A stretch of 64,000 bases of DNA from Mycobacterium xenopi (GTDB lineage Bacteria > Actinomycetota > Actinomycetes > Mycobacteriales > Mycobacteriaceae): contig NZ_AP022314.1 in assembly GCF_009936235.1 (NCBI RefSeq), positions 2,790,001 through 2,854,000 of the forward strand. The letters are read 5' to 3'. Below are positions 38,276 to 46,157 of this stretch, piece by piece. The notes beneath the pieces were generated by a model, which saw only the letters and a list, made by a program, of their open reading frames with translations, did no database searches and had not been told where the DNA came from. Within the stretch, counting starts at the first letter, position 1. Each line of letters opens with the position of its first letter. A program made the position numbers and the translations under genes.

Positions 38276-41010
38276 CTAGTGCGCGGCCGCATCCCAAGAG
38301 CGGCCATAGCCCACCGACACCTCCAGCGGCACGTCCAGCGGATAGGCGCTGCCCATTTTGTCGCGCACCAACGCCTCGAGTTGCTCCCGCTCGCCGGGAG
38401 CCACTTCGAACAACAGTTCGTCATGCACCTGCAGCAGCATGCGCGACTTGAGCCCGGCCGCTTTGAGCGCCTTGTCGACCTCGATCATCGCGACCTTGAT
38501 GATGTCGGCCGCGCTGCCCTGGATCGGCGCGTTGAGCGCGGCACGCTCCGCGGCCTCGCGCACCTGCCGGTTGCTGCTGTCCAGCTCGGGCAGGTAGCGC
38601 CGCCGCCCAGCACGGTCGAGGTGTAGCCGTCCTTGCGGGCCTGCTCGACGACGGCGCGCAGGTAGTCGCGCACGCCGCCGAAGCGGGCGAAGTAGGCGTC
38701 CATCTGCTCCTTGGCTTCCTCGGTGGAGATCTTCAGCTGCTGCGATAGCCCATAGGCGCTCAGCCCGTAGGCCAGCCCGTAGGACATCGCCTTGACCCGG
38801 CGCCGCAGTTCGGGTGTCACTTCGTCGATCGGCACGCCAAAAGCCCGGGATGCCACGAACGAGTGGAGGTCCTCGCCGGTGTTGAACGCTTCGATGAGCC
38901 CTTCGTCGCGCGACAGGTGCGCCATGATCCGCATCTCGATCTGGCTGTAGTCGGCGGTCATCAGCTCGGCGTAACCCTTGCCGACGACGAACGCGTCGCG
39001 GATCTGGCGGCCGGCCTCGGTGCGGATCGGGATGTTCTGCAGGTTGGGCTCGGTCGACGACAACCGCCCGGTGGCGGCGATGGTCTGGTTGTACGTGGTA
39101 TGAATCCGGCCATCTGCGCTCACCGCATTCAGCAGCCCGTCGACGGTGACCTTCAGCCGGGTGGCATCACGGTGGGCGAGCAGATGCTCCAGGAACGGGT
39201 GCGCGGTCTTGTCGAACAGCGACTGCAGCGCGTCGGCGTCGGTGGTGTATCCGGTTTTGGTGCGTTTGGTCTTCGGCATGCCCAGCTCGTCGAACAGCAC
39301 AACCTGCAGCTGCTTGGGTGAGCCCAGGTTGATCTGCTTGCCGATCACCGCGTAGGCGGCCTCAGCGGCGTCGCGGACCTGGTCGCCGAATTGGCTTTGC
39401 AGCTCGCTCAGCAGCTCCAAGTCCACGGCGATACCGGCGGCCTCCATGCCCGCCAGCACCGCTTGGACCGGCAACTCCATTTCGGCCAGCAACGACTGGG
39501 AGTCGATGCGGGCAAGCTCGACGTCCAGCGCGTCGGCGAGGTCGGCCACCGCGCGGGCCCGCAGAATCGTGGTTTGCACCGCCTGGTCGTCGACGCCATC
39601 GGTATCGTCGAGAAGCGAAAGCTGTTGCTGCTCAGGGGTTTCAGCGCGCAACTCCCGGCGCAGGTAGCGCAGCGACAGGTCGTCGAGAGCGAAGCTGCGC
39701 TGCCCGGGCCGCACCAGGTAAGCGGCCAGCGCGGTGTCAGAGGTGACACCGCCCAACGTCCAGCCGCGCCCGGCCAGGTCGTGGATGGCCTGCTTGGCCT
39801 CGTGCAACGCCTTGGGTTTGTCGGGGTCGGCGAGCCAGGCCGCCAACGCAGCGTCGTCGGCAGGGGTCACCGTGGCGGTGTCGATGTAGCCGCCCTCACC
39901 GTCGGCAGCGGCGATGGCCAGCGCGGTGGCCTGACCCCCGTAGGGCAGGTGGGTGCCCACGACCGCCAGCCCGCAGCGCCGGCCATCTCCGGCGTGTGCG
40001 GCCAGCCACTGCCCGACGGTGCCCGGCTCCAGCGCGCCGCCGCGCACGTCGAACCCCGCGTCGACTTCGGGCTCGACGGCTGCCAGCGTCTCGAACAGCC
40101 GGTCGCGCAGCACCCGGAACTCCAAGTGGTCGAACAGCCGGTGGATCTGATCCCGGTCCCAGGGCTGCAGCCGCAGCGTGTCGGGGGTTTGGGCCAGCGG
40201 CACGTCGCGGATGAGCTCGGTGAGTTCCCGGTTGCGCACCACGCTGGCCAGGTGTGCCCGCAGCGCGTCGCCGACTTTGCCTTTGACCGTGTCGACGTTG
40301 TCGACCAGTCCTTCCAGTGAGCCGTACTCGGCGATCCACTTGGCGGCGGTCTTTTCGCCCACGCCCGGGATGCCGGGCAGGTTGTCGCTGGGGTCGCCGC
40401 GCAGCGCGGCGAAGTCCGGGTACTGCTTGGGGGTCAGCCCGTATTTGTCGACGACGGCCTCCGGGGTGAAGCGGGTGAGGTCGCTGACGCCCTTGCGCGG
40501 GTAGAGGACGGTGACGTCGTCGCTGACCAGCTGCAGCGCGTCGCGGTCGCCGGTGACCACCAGCACCCGGTAGCCCTCTTTCTCGGCTTGGGTGGCCAGC
40601 GTCGCGATGATGTCGTCGGCTTCGAAACCCGGTTCGGCGAGCACGGTGATGCCCAGTGCGGCAAGGACTTCCTTGGTGATGTCGATCTGGCCGTGAAACT
40701 CGTCGGGGGCCGAGGTCCGGTTGGCCTTGTATTCCGGGTAGCGGTCGGCGCGAAATGTCTCCCGCGACACGTCGAACGCGGCGGCCACATGCGTCGGCTG
40801 TTCGTCGCGCAGCAGGTTGATCAGCATCGCGGTAAACCCGTAGACCGCGTTGGTGGTCAGCCCGCCGGCGGTCTTGAAATTCTCCGCGGGCAGTGCGTAA
40901 AACGCCCGGAACGCCAGCGAATTGCCGTCCAACAGCAGCAGTGTCGGCTTGTCTCCGTTTGCAGTCGGGGCTTCCGCCGGCGCGGTGGCCGCGGCTTTGG
41001 CTGGGCTCAC
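38276..41010 (-). pseudogene. polA: DNA polymerase I with a one-base frameshift
   Basis: DNA polymerase I: 5'-3' exonuclease domain at the N-terminus (LLLLDGNSLAFRAFY), an inactive 3'-5' exonuclease-like middle and the family A polymerase domain. Motif A (MTADYSQIEMR) and motif B (RVKAMSYGLAYG) are in the first frame, which runs to 38485. At about 38605 a one-base deletion shifts the frame: the genome reads CTGGGCGGCGGCGC where CTGGGCCGGCGGCGC would restore the family sequence VLGRRRYLPEL. The rest, including motif C (QVHDELLFEV), continues in another frame to the TAG at 38276-38278. Restoring one base gives 911 residues, the normal length (904 in M. tuberculosis). Either a real lesion or a sequencing error in a GC run. 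Confidence 0.92.
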
Positions 41011-41050
41011 GGCCCTACTCTATGCATCCGGTCGGACAGCGGCGCCAAAC

Positions 41051-41064
41051 TGCAACACGTTTCA
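41051..41064. promoter_or_regulatory. KstR-type operator before the DUF35-thiolase operon
   Basis: TGCAACACGTTTCA fits the 14-base KstR consensus TnnAACnnGTTnnA at every fixed position. It ends 31 bases before the GTG of the DUF35 gene, in the gap shared with polA. KstR represses cholesterol and lipid catabolism genes in mycobacteria, and the downstream thiolase pair is a plausible target. Confidence 0.65.
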
Positions 41065-41095
41065 GTTTTGCCCCGGTTGTCGGTAGGCTGGCCGC

Positions 41096-41536
41096 GTGCC
41101 AGCAACAACCCGCCAGCAGCCGGCGATCGAGGGATGGTTCGCCACCGACGAGGCCGGTGTGCCGCATCTGATCGGCAGCAAGTGTCCGCGATGCGGCACC
41201 TACGTGTTCCCGCCGCGCCCCAACACCTGCCCCAATCCCGCCTGCGACGGGGACCAGCTGGACGCGGTCCCGTTGTCGCGACGCGGCACGCTGTGGAGCT
41301 ACACCGAAAACCGCTACGCACCCCCGCCGCCCTATCCGGCCACGGACCCGTTCGAACCGTTCGCTGTTGCCGCGGTCGAGCTGGCCGACGAGGGCTTGAT
41401 CGTGCTCGGCAAGGTGGCCGACGGCACGCTGGCCGCCGACCTGACGATCGGCATGGAGATGGAGCTGACCACCATGCCGCTGTTCACCGACGACAAGGGT
41501 GTGGAGCGCATCGTCTACGGCTGGAGGATCGCGTGA
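41096..41536 (+). CDS. DUF35 OB-fold acyl-CoA-associated protein (Rv1628c type)
   Basis: A 146-residue protein with a rubredoxin-like zinc ribbon near the N-terminus (CPRCG and CPNPAC) followed by an OB-fold (WSYTENRYAPPPP, VAAVELADEGLIVLGKV). DUF35 proteins bind acyl-CoA and form complexes with thiolase-fold partners encoded next to them, as in steroid side-chain degradation. The stop overlaps the thiolase start (GTGA), supporting a stable complex. Confidence 0.88.
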   Translation: MPATTRQQPAIEGWFATDEAGVPHLIGSKCPRCGTYVFPPRPNTCPNPACDGDQLDAVPLSRRGTLWSYTENRYAPPPPYPATDPFEPFAVAAVELADEGLIVLGKVADGTLAADLTIGMEMELTTMPLFTDDKGVERIVYGWRIA

Positions 41537-42735
41537 CTACACCTGAGCCGCTGTACATCCTCGGCGCCGGGATGCACCCGTGGGGCAAGTGGGGCAACGA
41601 CTTCACCGAGTACGGTGTCGCGGCCGCGCGGGCGGCGCTGGGCGAGGCCGGCCTGCAATGGCGTCAGATTCAGTTGGTGGCCGGCGCGGACACCATCCGC
41701 AACGGGTATCCCGGTTTTGTCGCCGGTGCGACCTTCGCGCAGAAGCTGGGCTGGAACGGCGTCCCAGTCAGCTCGAGCTACGCGGCCTGCGCCAGCGGAT
41801 CGCAGGCGCTGCAGAGCGCGCGCGCCCAAATCTTGGCCGGTTTCTGCGACGTGGCGCTGGTCATCGGCGCGGACACCACTCCCAAAGGGTTTTTCGCGCC
41901 GGTCGGCGGTGAACGCAAGAACGACCCGGACTGGCAGCGATTCCACTTGATCGGGGCGACCAACCCGGTGTATTTCGCGCTGCTGGCTCGCCGGCGCATG
42001 GACCTCTACGGAGCCACCGCGGAGGATTTCGCGCAGGTGAAGGTCAAAAACGCGCGGCATGGACTGCAGAACCCCAACGCCCGCTACCGCAAGGAGGTTT
42101 CCCTCGCCGACGTGCTGGCCAGCCCGGTGGTGGCCGATCCGCTGCGGTTGCTCGACATCTGCGCCACCTCCGACGGCGCCGCGGCGCTGGTGGTGGCCAG
42201 CGCGAAATTCACCCGCGAACACCTCGGTTCGCTGCGCGGTGTGCCAGCGGTGCGCGCGGTCAGCACCGTCACCCCGCGCTATCCGCAGCACTTGCCCGAA
42301 CTGCCCGATATCGCAACGGATTCCACTGCGGTGGTGCCTGCGCCGCAGCGGGTGTTCAAGGATCAGATCGTCGATGCCGCCTACGCCGAAGCCGGCATCG
42401 GGCCCGAAGACTTGAGCCTGGCCGAGGTCTACGATTTGTCGACCGCGCTGGAGCTTGACTGGTACGAACACCTGGGGTTGTGTCCCAAGGGCGAAGCCGA
42501 GGCGCTGCTGCGCAGCGGGGCGACGGCGATCGGCGGCCGGATCCCGGTCAACCCGTCGGGTGGGCTGGCCTGCTTCGGTGAAGCGATTCCAGCCCAAGCC
42601 ATCGCGCAGGTCTGCGAGCTCACCTGGCAGCTGCGCGGCCAGGCCACCGGTCGCCAGGTCGAGGGCGCCACCGTCGGGATCACCGCCAACCAGGGCCTGT
42701 TCGGGCACGGCTCCTCGGTGATCGTGGCCCGCTAA
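41533..42735 (+). CDS. Lipid-transfer/thiolase family protein (Rv1627c type)
   Basis: A 400-residue thiolase-fold protein. The nucleophile Cys86 is in SSYAACASGSQAL, and the C-terminal region carries NPSGGLACFGEAIPA and NQGLFGHGSS in place of the normal GHP and CGGGG motifs. That pattern is typical of SCP2-type thiolases and aldolase-like partners that pair with DUF35. Likely acts in beta-oxidation or sterol side-chain breakdown with the preceding protein. The long open frame upstream of GTG 41533 is a shadow. Confidence 0.88.
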   Translation: MTTPEPLYILGAGMHPWGKWGNDFTEYGVAAARAALGEAGLQWRQIQLVAGADTIRNGYPGFVAGATFAQKLGWNGVPVSSSYAACASGSQALQSARAQILAGFCDVALVIGADTTPKGFFAPVGGERKNDPDWQRFHLIGATNPVYFALLARRRMDLYGATAEDFAQVKVKNARHGLQNPNARYRKEVSLADVLASPVVADPLRLLDICATSDGAAALVVASAKFTREHLGSLRGVPAVRAVSTVTPRYPQHLPELPDIATDSTAVVPAPQRVFKDQIVDAAYAEAGIGPEDLSLAEVYDLSTALELDWYEHLGLCPKGEAEALLRSGATAIGGRIPVNPSGGLACFGEAIPAQAIAQVCELTWQLRGQATGRQVEGATVGITANQGLFGHGSSVIVAR

Positions 42736-42743
42736 GTGCGGGT

Positions 42744-42778
42744 GAGCAGACGTAAAACGGGCTGTTTCACGTCTGCTC
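42744..42778. terminator. Bidirectional hairpin between thiolase and pdtaR genes
   Basis: GAGCAGACGT (42744-42753) and ACGTCTGCTC (42769-42778) form a perfect 10-base stem; inside it AAAC/GTTT adds four more pairs after one mismatch. It lies nine bases after the thiolase stop and includes the pdtaR stop codon (42767-42769). Similar GCAGACG hairpins recur between convergent mycobacterial genes. Confidence 0.75.
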
Positions 42779-43387
42779 GCGCGTCGGGTCGAGGGTTTCG
42801 AGCACCACTTCGGCGACGCGTTTCATGGTGGTGCGCCGATCCATCGCCGCGCGCTGGATCCACTTGAACGCCTCCGGCTCGGTCATGCCCTGTTTGGTCT
42901 GCAGCAGACCCTTGGCCCGTTCGATGAGCTTGCGGGTCTCCAACCGGTCGGCGAGCGTCGCCACTTCGCGTTCCAGTGCGGTGATCTCGCTGAACCGACT
43001 GACGGCCAGCTCGATGGCCGGAATGAGGTCACTGACGGTAAACGGTTTCACCAGGTAGGCCATCGCGCCCGCGTCGCGGGCCCGCTCGACCAGGTCGCGC
43101 TGGCTGAACGCGGTCAGCACCACTATCGGCGCGATCCGCTTGCTGGCGATCTCCGATGCGGCGTCGATTCCGTCGCGGCGCGGCATCTTCACGTCCATGA
43201 TCACCAAGTCGGGCTTGAGCCGCTCGGCCAGTTCGACGGCCTCCTGCCCGTCGCCGGCCTCACCGACGATGTCGTAGCCCTCCTCGCGCAGCATTTCGGC
43301 CAGGTCCATCCGGATGAGTGCCTCGTCCTCGGCGATCAGAACCCGGCGCGGGCTGGCAGCGTCGACGTCGGTCGTGGAGCCGGTCAT
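42767..43387 (-). CDS. pdtaR: ANTAR-domain response regulator PdtaR
   Basis: A 206-residue protein nearly identical in plan to Rv1626. Receiver domain: acidic pair AEDE, phospho-acceptor Asp65 in VIMDVKMP, and the Thr and Lys switch residues (VLTAF, VKPF). After a coiled coil (LEREVATLADRLETRK) comes the ANTAR RNA-binding domain (AKGLLQTKQGMTEPEAFKWI). The M. tuberculosis protein is phosphorylated by PdtaS and binds RNA to control antitermination, with roles in copper and nitric oxide response. ATG 43387 matches the family start; the open extension upstream is not conserved. Confidence 0.95.
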   Translation of the reverse strand: MTGSTTDVDAASPRRVLIAEDEALIRMDLAEMLREEGYDIVGEAGDGQEAVELAERLKPDLVIMDVKMPRRDGIDAASEIASKRIAPIVVLTAFSQRDLVERARDAGAMAYLVKPFTVSDLIPAIELAVSRFSEITALEREVATLADRLETRKLIERAKGLLQTKQGMTEPEAFKWIQRAAMDRRTTMKRVAEVVLETLDPTREQT

Positions 43388-43486
43388 GACGACATTGTGT
43401 CGCGGACGGCGGCCACCAGCGACCGCGGGGTTGTGACACCGTCCCACCGCACGCATCCTCTATGGTGGGAGGCCGGAAACCGGCAC

Positions 43487-43563
43487 GCCCTCGTATCCCA
43501 ACTGGCAGAGGAAGCGGACTCAAAACCCGTACAGTGTGGGTTCGAATCCCACCGAGGGCACCA
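43487..43563 (+). tRNA. tRNA-Leu (anticodon CAA)
   Basis: A 77-base cloverleaf with encoded CCA. Acceptor stem GCCCTCG/CGAGGGC and T arm GTGGG-TTCGAAT-CCCAC are perfect. The anticodon loop CTCAAAA gives anticodon CAA for UUG, discriminator A. The variable loop is only five bases, unlike the long arm usual for leucine tRNAs. The anticodon stem GCGGA/CCCGT has a G-T wobble and an A-C mismatch next to the loop, so the fold is weaker than normal there. Confidence 0.85.
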
Positions 43564-44070
43564 ATGCTGTTCACCATCGGCCACGGCGCGAAAACAGCCG
43601 AGCAGCTCACCACGGCGCTCCGTCAACACGGCATCGAGCTGCTGGTCGACGTGCGAAGCTTTCCCGGGTCGCGCCGCAACCCCGATGTGTCCAAGCAAGC
43701 CATGCCGAAGTGGCTGCGCGACGCGGGCATCGGTTACCGGCACGAGCCCGAACTGGGCGGCAGGCGCAAACCGCCGGATGACCCGTTGCCCAGCGACCAC
43801 TGGTGGGATAACGAGCAGTTCGCCAACTACGCCGCTCATACCCGCACCCCGGGATTTCACGCGGCGTACCGGCGGCTGTTGCGCGACGCCGACACCTGCA
43901 ACGTCGCCATCATGTGCGGCGAACCGGTGTGGTGGCGTTGCCACCGGCGCATCATCGCTGATCTGGCCACCCGTGACGGCTATCCGGTGCACCACATCAT
44001 GCCCAACGGGTCATTGTCAGAACACCCCATGTCTGAGTGGCTTGCCGGAGACCGGCCGGACAACTCTTGA
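43564..44070 (+). CDS. DUF488 family protein directly downstream of tRNA-Leu
   Basis: A 168-residue DUF488 protein of unknown function. Conserved family parts: TIGHGAKTAEQ at the N-terminus, DVRSFPGSRRNP, and the Cys motif CGEPVWWRCHRR. Related proteins are small cytoplasmic proteins, some with regulatory links to DNA damage or metabolism, but none is certain. The ATG is the first base after the CCA end of the tRNA, so after tRNA 3' processing the mRNA would be leaderless, which mycobacteria translate well. Confidence 0.85.
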   Translation: MLFTIGHGAKTAEQLTTALRQHGIELLVDVRSFPGSRRNPDVSKQAMPKWLRDAGIGYRHEPELGGRRKPPDDPLPSDHWWDNEQFANYAAHTRTPGFHAAYRRLLRDADTCNVAIMCGEPVWWRCHRRIIADLATRDGYPVHHIMPNGSLSEHPMSEWLAGDRPDNS

Positions 44071-44113
44071 CAACGTATTTCTGGAATGACCAGCTCACCG
44101 GTAGGCTTTCGGC

Positions 44114-45445
44114 GTGGCCGCCAAGGCCAGAGGCGCCCCACGGTCAGAAACGGCCGATTCGTCGCGAACATCGTGCTGTGTCGCAACAGTGCGGGCACAG
44201 CCACGTGCCCGCAGCCAGCACTACGCCGACAGCGCGTCCCGACGCCGCCGGGTGCTCAACATCAACTCCGCGATGGCGGTACTGGTATGTGCGAGCTACG
44301 CCATTGTCGGACTTGCGGTCGGACACCCGGTGTGGCGGACTCAGCTGGTCAACCTGCTGGCCGCTGCTGTGTTCGCCGCGGTGCCGTTACTGCATCGCTT
44401 TGGCGAACTTGTTGCGCCGCTTACCTTTATCTGCACCGCTTACCTTGCGATCTTCGTCATCTGCTGGAACGTCGGCACTGGCTCGGGGCTGCAGTTCTTC
44501 TTCCTGGTGACAGCGTGCCTGGTGGTGTTGCAGCTCGGCATCGAACACATCGCGTTGGCCGCGACGCTGGCGGCGATCGCCGCCGCCCTGGTGATCGCGT
44601 TGGAGTTCCTCGTCCCGCGCAACACCGGATTGCAGCCGGCGTGGGCCCAGTCGATGGGCTTCGTCATCGCCGCCGTCTCCGCGTGCGTGATGGTGGTCGT
44701 GACCATGTGGTACGCGCTGCGCGAAATCGCCCGCGCCGAAGCCGTGATGGAAGTCGAATACGACCGGTCCGAGGCGCTGTTGGCCAACATCATGCCGGCC
44801 AGCATCGCGGCCCGGCTCAAAAATCCGGCCCACAACATCATCGCCGACAAGTACGACGAGGCCTCGGTGCTGTTCGCCGACATCGCCGGCTTCACCGAAC
44901 GGGCCAGCAGCATCGATTCGACCGAGCTGATCCAGTTCCTGGACCGCCTCTACACCGAGTTCGACGCGCTCGTCGACAAACACGGGCTGGAGAAAATCAA
45001 AGTCAGCGGCGACTCCTACATGGTGGTCAGCGGGGTGCCGTGGCCGCGCCACGATCATGTCCAGGCGCTGGCGGATCTCGCGCTGGACATGGCCGACGCC
45101 GCCGCCGAACTCAAAGACCCGCATGGGCGTGCGCTGCCGCTGCGCATCGGCCTGGCCACCGGGCCGGTCGTCGCCGGGGTGGTGGGATCGCGCCGTTTCT
45201 TCTACGACGTGTGGGGCGACGCCGTCAACGTCGCGTCCCGGATGGAGTCCACTGACCCCGAGGGCAGGATCCAAGTGCCTCAGGAGGTCTACGAACGGCT
45301 GAAAGACGACTTTGTGCTGGAGGAACGCGGGGATGTCGAGGTCAAGGGCAAAGGCGTCATGCACACTTGGTATCTCGTCGGCCGCAAGCCCGGGGCGCGG
45401 TCGGGTCGCCTGCATAGTGGCGCACCGCAAATCGCCGGCGTCTGA
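44114..45445 (+). CDS. cya: Six-helix membrane adenylate cyclase (Rv1625c type)
   Basis: A 443-residue class IIIa cyclase, same length as M. tuberculosis Rv1625c. A basic cytoplasmic N-terminus, six membrane helices (about 50-205), a signalling helix and the catalytic domain. The residues shown to matter in Rv1625c are at identical numbers: metal-binding Asp256 and Asp300, adenine-specifying Lys296 and Asp365, and transition-state Asn372 and Arg376. Works as a homodimer making cAMP. Follows the DUF488 gene after 43 bases. Confidence 0.96.
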   Translation: MAAKARGAPRSETADSSRTSCCVATVRAQPRARSQHYADSASRRRRVLNINSAMAVLVCASYAIVGLAVGHPVWRTQLVNLLAAAVFAAVPLLHRFGELVAPLTFICTAYLAIFVICWNVGTGSGLQFFFLVTACLVVLQLGIEHIALAATLAAIAAALVIALEFLVPRNTGLQPAWAQSMGFVIAAVSACVMVVVTMWYALREIARAEAVMEVEYDRSEALLANIMPASIAARLKNPAHNIIADKYDEASVLFADIAGFTERASSIDSTELIQFLDRLYTEFDALVDKHGLEKIKVSGDSYMVVSGVPWPRHDHVQALADLALDMADAAAELKDPHGRALPLRIGLATGPVVAGVVGSRRFFYDVWGDAVNVASRMESTDPEGRIQVPQEVYERLKDDFVLEERGDVEVKGKGVMHTWYLVGRKPGARSGRLHSGAPQIAGV

Positions 45446-45496
45446 CGCCTGCCCCAAACGCCGCACCCAGCTCGCGCGATATGGGACACTGCGCTG

Positions 45497-46114
45497 ATGG
45501 AACCCACTTCTGTCCCAAGCTTATTGCCGCATCTGTGGAAGTCGACGCTGGTTTCCGGGATTCTGGCGCTGGCCCTCGGCATCCTGGTATTGGTTTGGCC
45601 GGGGATAACCATTCTGGTCGCAGCCATTGCCTTCGGCGCCTATCTGTTGGTCACCGGCATCGCGCAGGTCATCTTCGCCTTCAGCCTGCACGTGTCAGCC
45701 GGTGGCCGCGTGCTGCTCTTCATTAGCGGTGCCGCATCGCTGGTGCTGGCCGTGCTAGCCTTCCGGCACTTCGGCAACGACCCGCTGATCGCAATCCTGT
45801 TGCTGGCGATCTGGATTGGCGTCGGCTTCATCTTCCGCGGTGTGGCAACGTCGATCTCGGCGATCAGCGACCCCAACCTGCCTGGGCGAGGCTGGGCGAT
45901 CTTCCTCGGTGTGGTCAGCCTGCTTGCCGGCATCGTGATGATCGCCTCGCCGTTCGAATCGCTCGCGATACTGACGCTGATCGTAGGCATCTGGCTGGTG
46001 GTCATCGGCGTGTTCGAGATCGTGTCGTCGTTCGGCATCCGCAGCGCATCCAAAGCGCTGGACAACGCGCTGTCGGGGGGAACCGGCGCGACGCCGCCGG
46101 CCGGCGGACCTTAG
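45497..46114 (+). CDS. HdeD/DUF308 family membrane protein (Rv1624c type)
   Basis: A 205-residue protein with six regularly spaced membrane helices in three pairs, the usual HdeD layout, and a short soluble C-terminal tail. HdeD proteins are linked to acid stress in enterobacteria, but the mycobacterial role is unknown. In M. tuberculosis the cyd operon begins beside it with cydA and cydB; here cydD follows directly. Confidence 0.85.
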   Translation: MEPTSVPSLLPHLWKSTLVSGILALALGILVLVWPGITILVAAIAFGAYLLVTGIAQVIFAFSLHVSAGGRVLLFISGAASLVLAVLAFRHFGNDPLIAILLLAIWIGVGFIFRGVATSISAISDPNLPGRGWAIFLGVVSLLAGIVMIASPFESLAILTLIVGIWLVVIGVFEIVSSFGIRSASKALDNALSGGTGATPPAGGP

Positions 46115-46135
46115 CGGCACACCCCCACCAGCTAT

Positions 46136-46157
46136 GTACTACACTCTGTCGTAGTAC
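46136..46157. promoter_or_regulatory. Perfect dyad operator before cydD (BlaI-like)
   Basis: GTACTAC and GTAGTAC form a perfect 7-base inverted repeat with an 8-base spacer, ending at the base before the first possible cydD start. The TACTAC...GTAGTA arms resemble operators of BlaI/MecI-type repressors; mycobacterial BlaI (Rv1846c) controls respiration-related genes as well as blaC. The assignment is by resemblance only. Confidence 0.55.

Noticed and set aside
40588..41532. Upstream extension of the thiolase frame
   Set aside because: It runs antisense through polA and across the DUF35 gene; the thiolase fold begins at the GTG at 41533, which overlaps the DUF35 stop.
43487..44070. tRNA-Leu as an attachment site of an integrated element
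   Set aside because: No integrase and no second copy of the tRNA 3' end was noticed in the window; the neighbouring genes follow the normal mycobacterial order.
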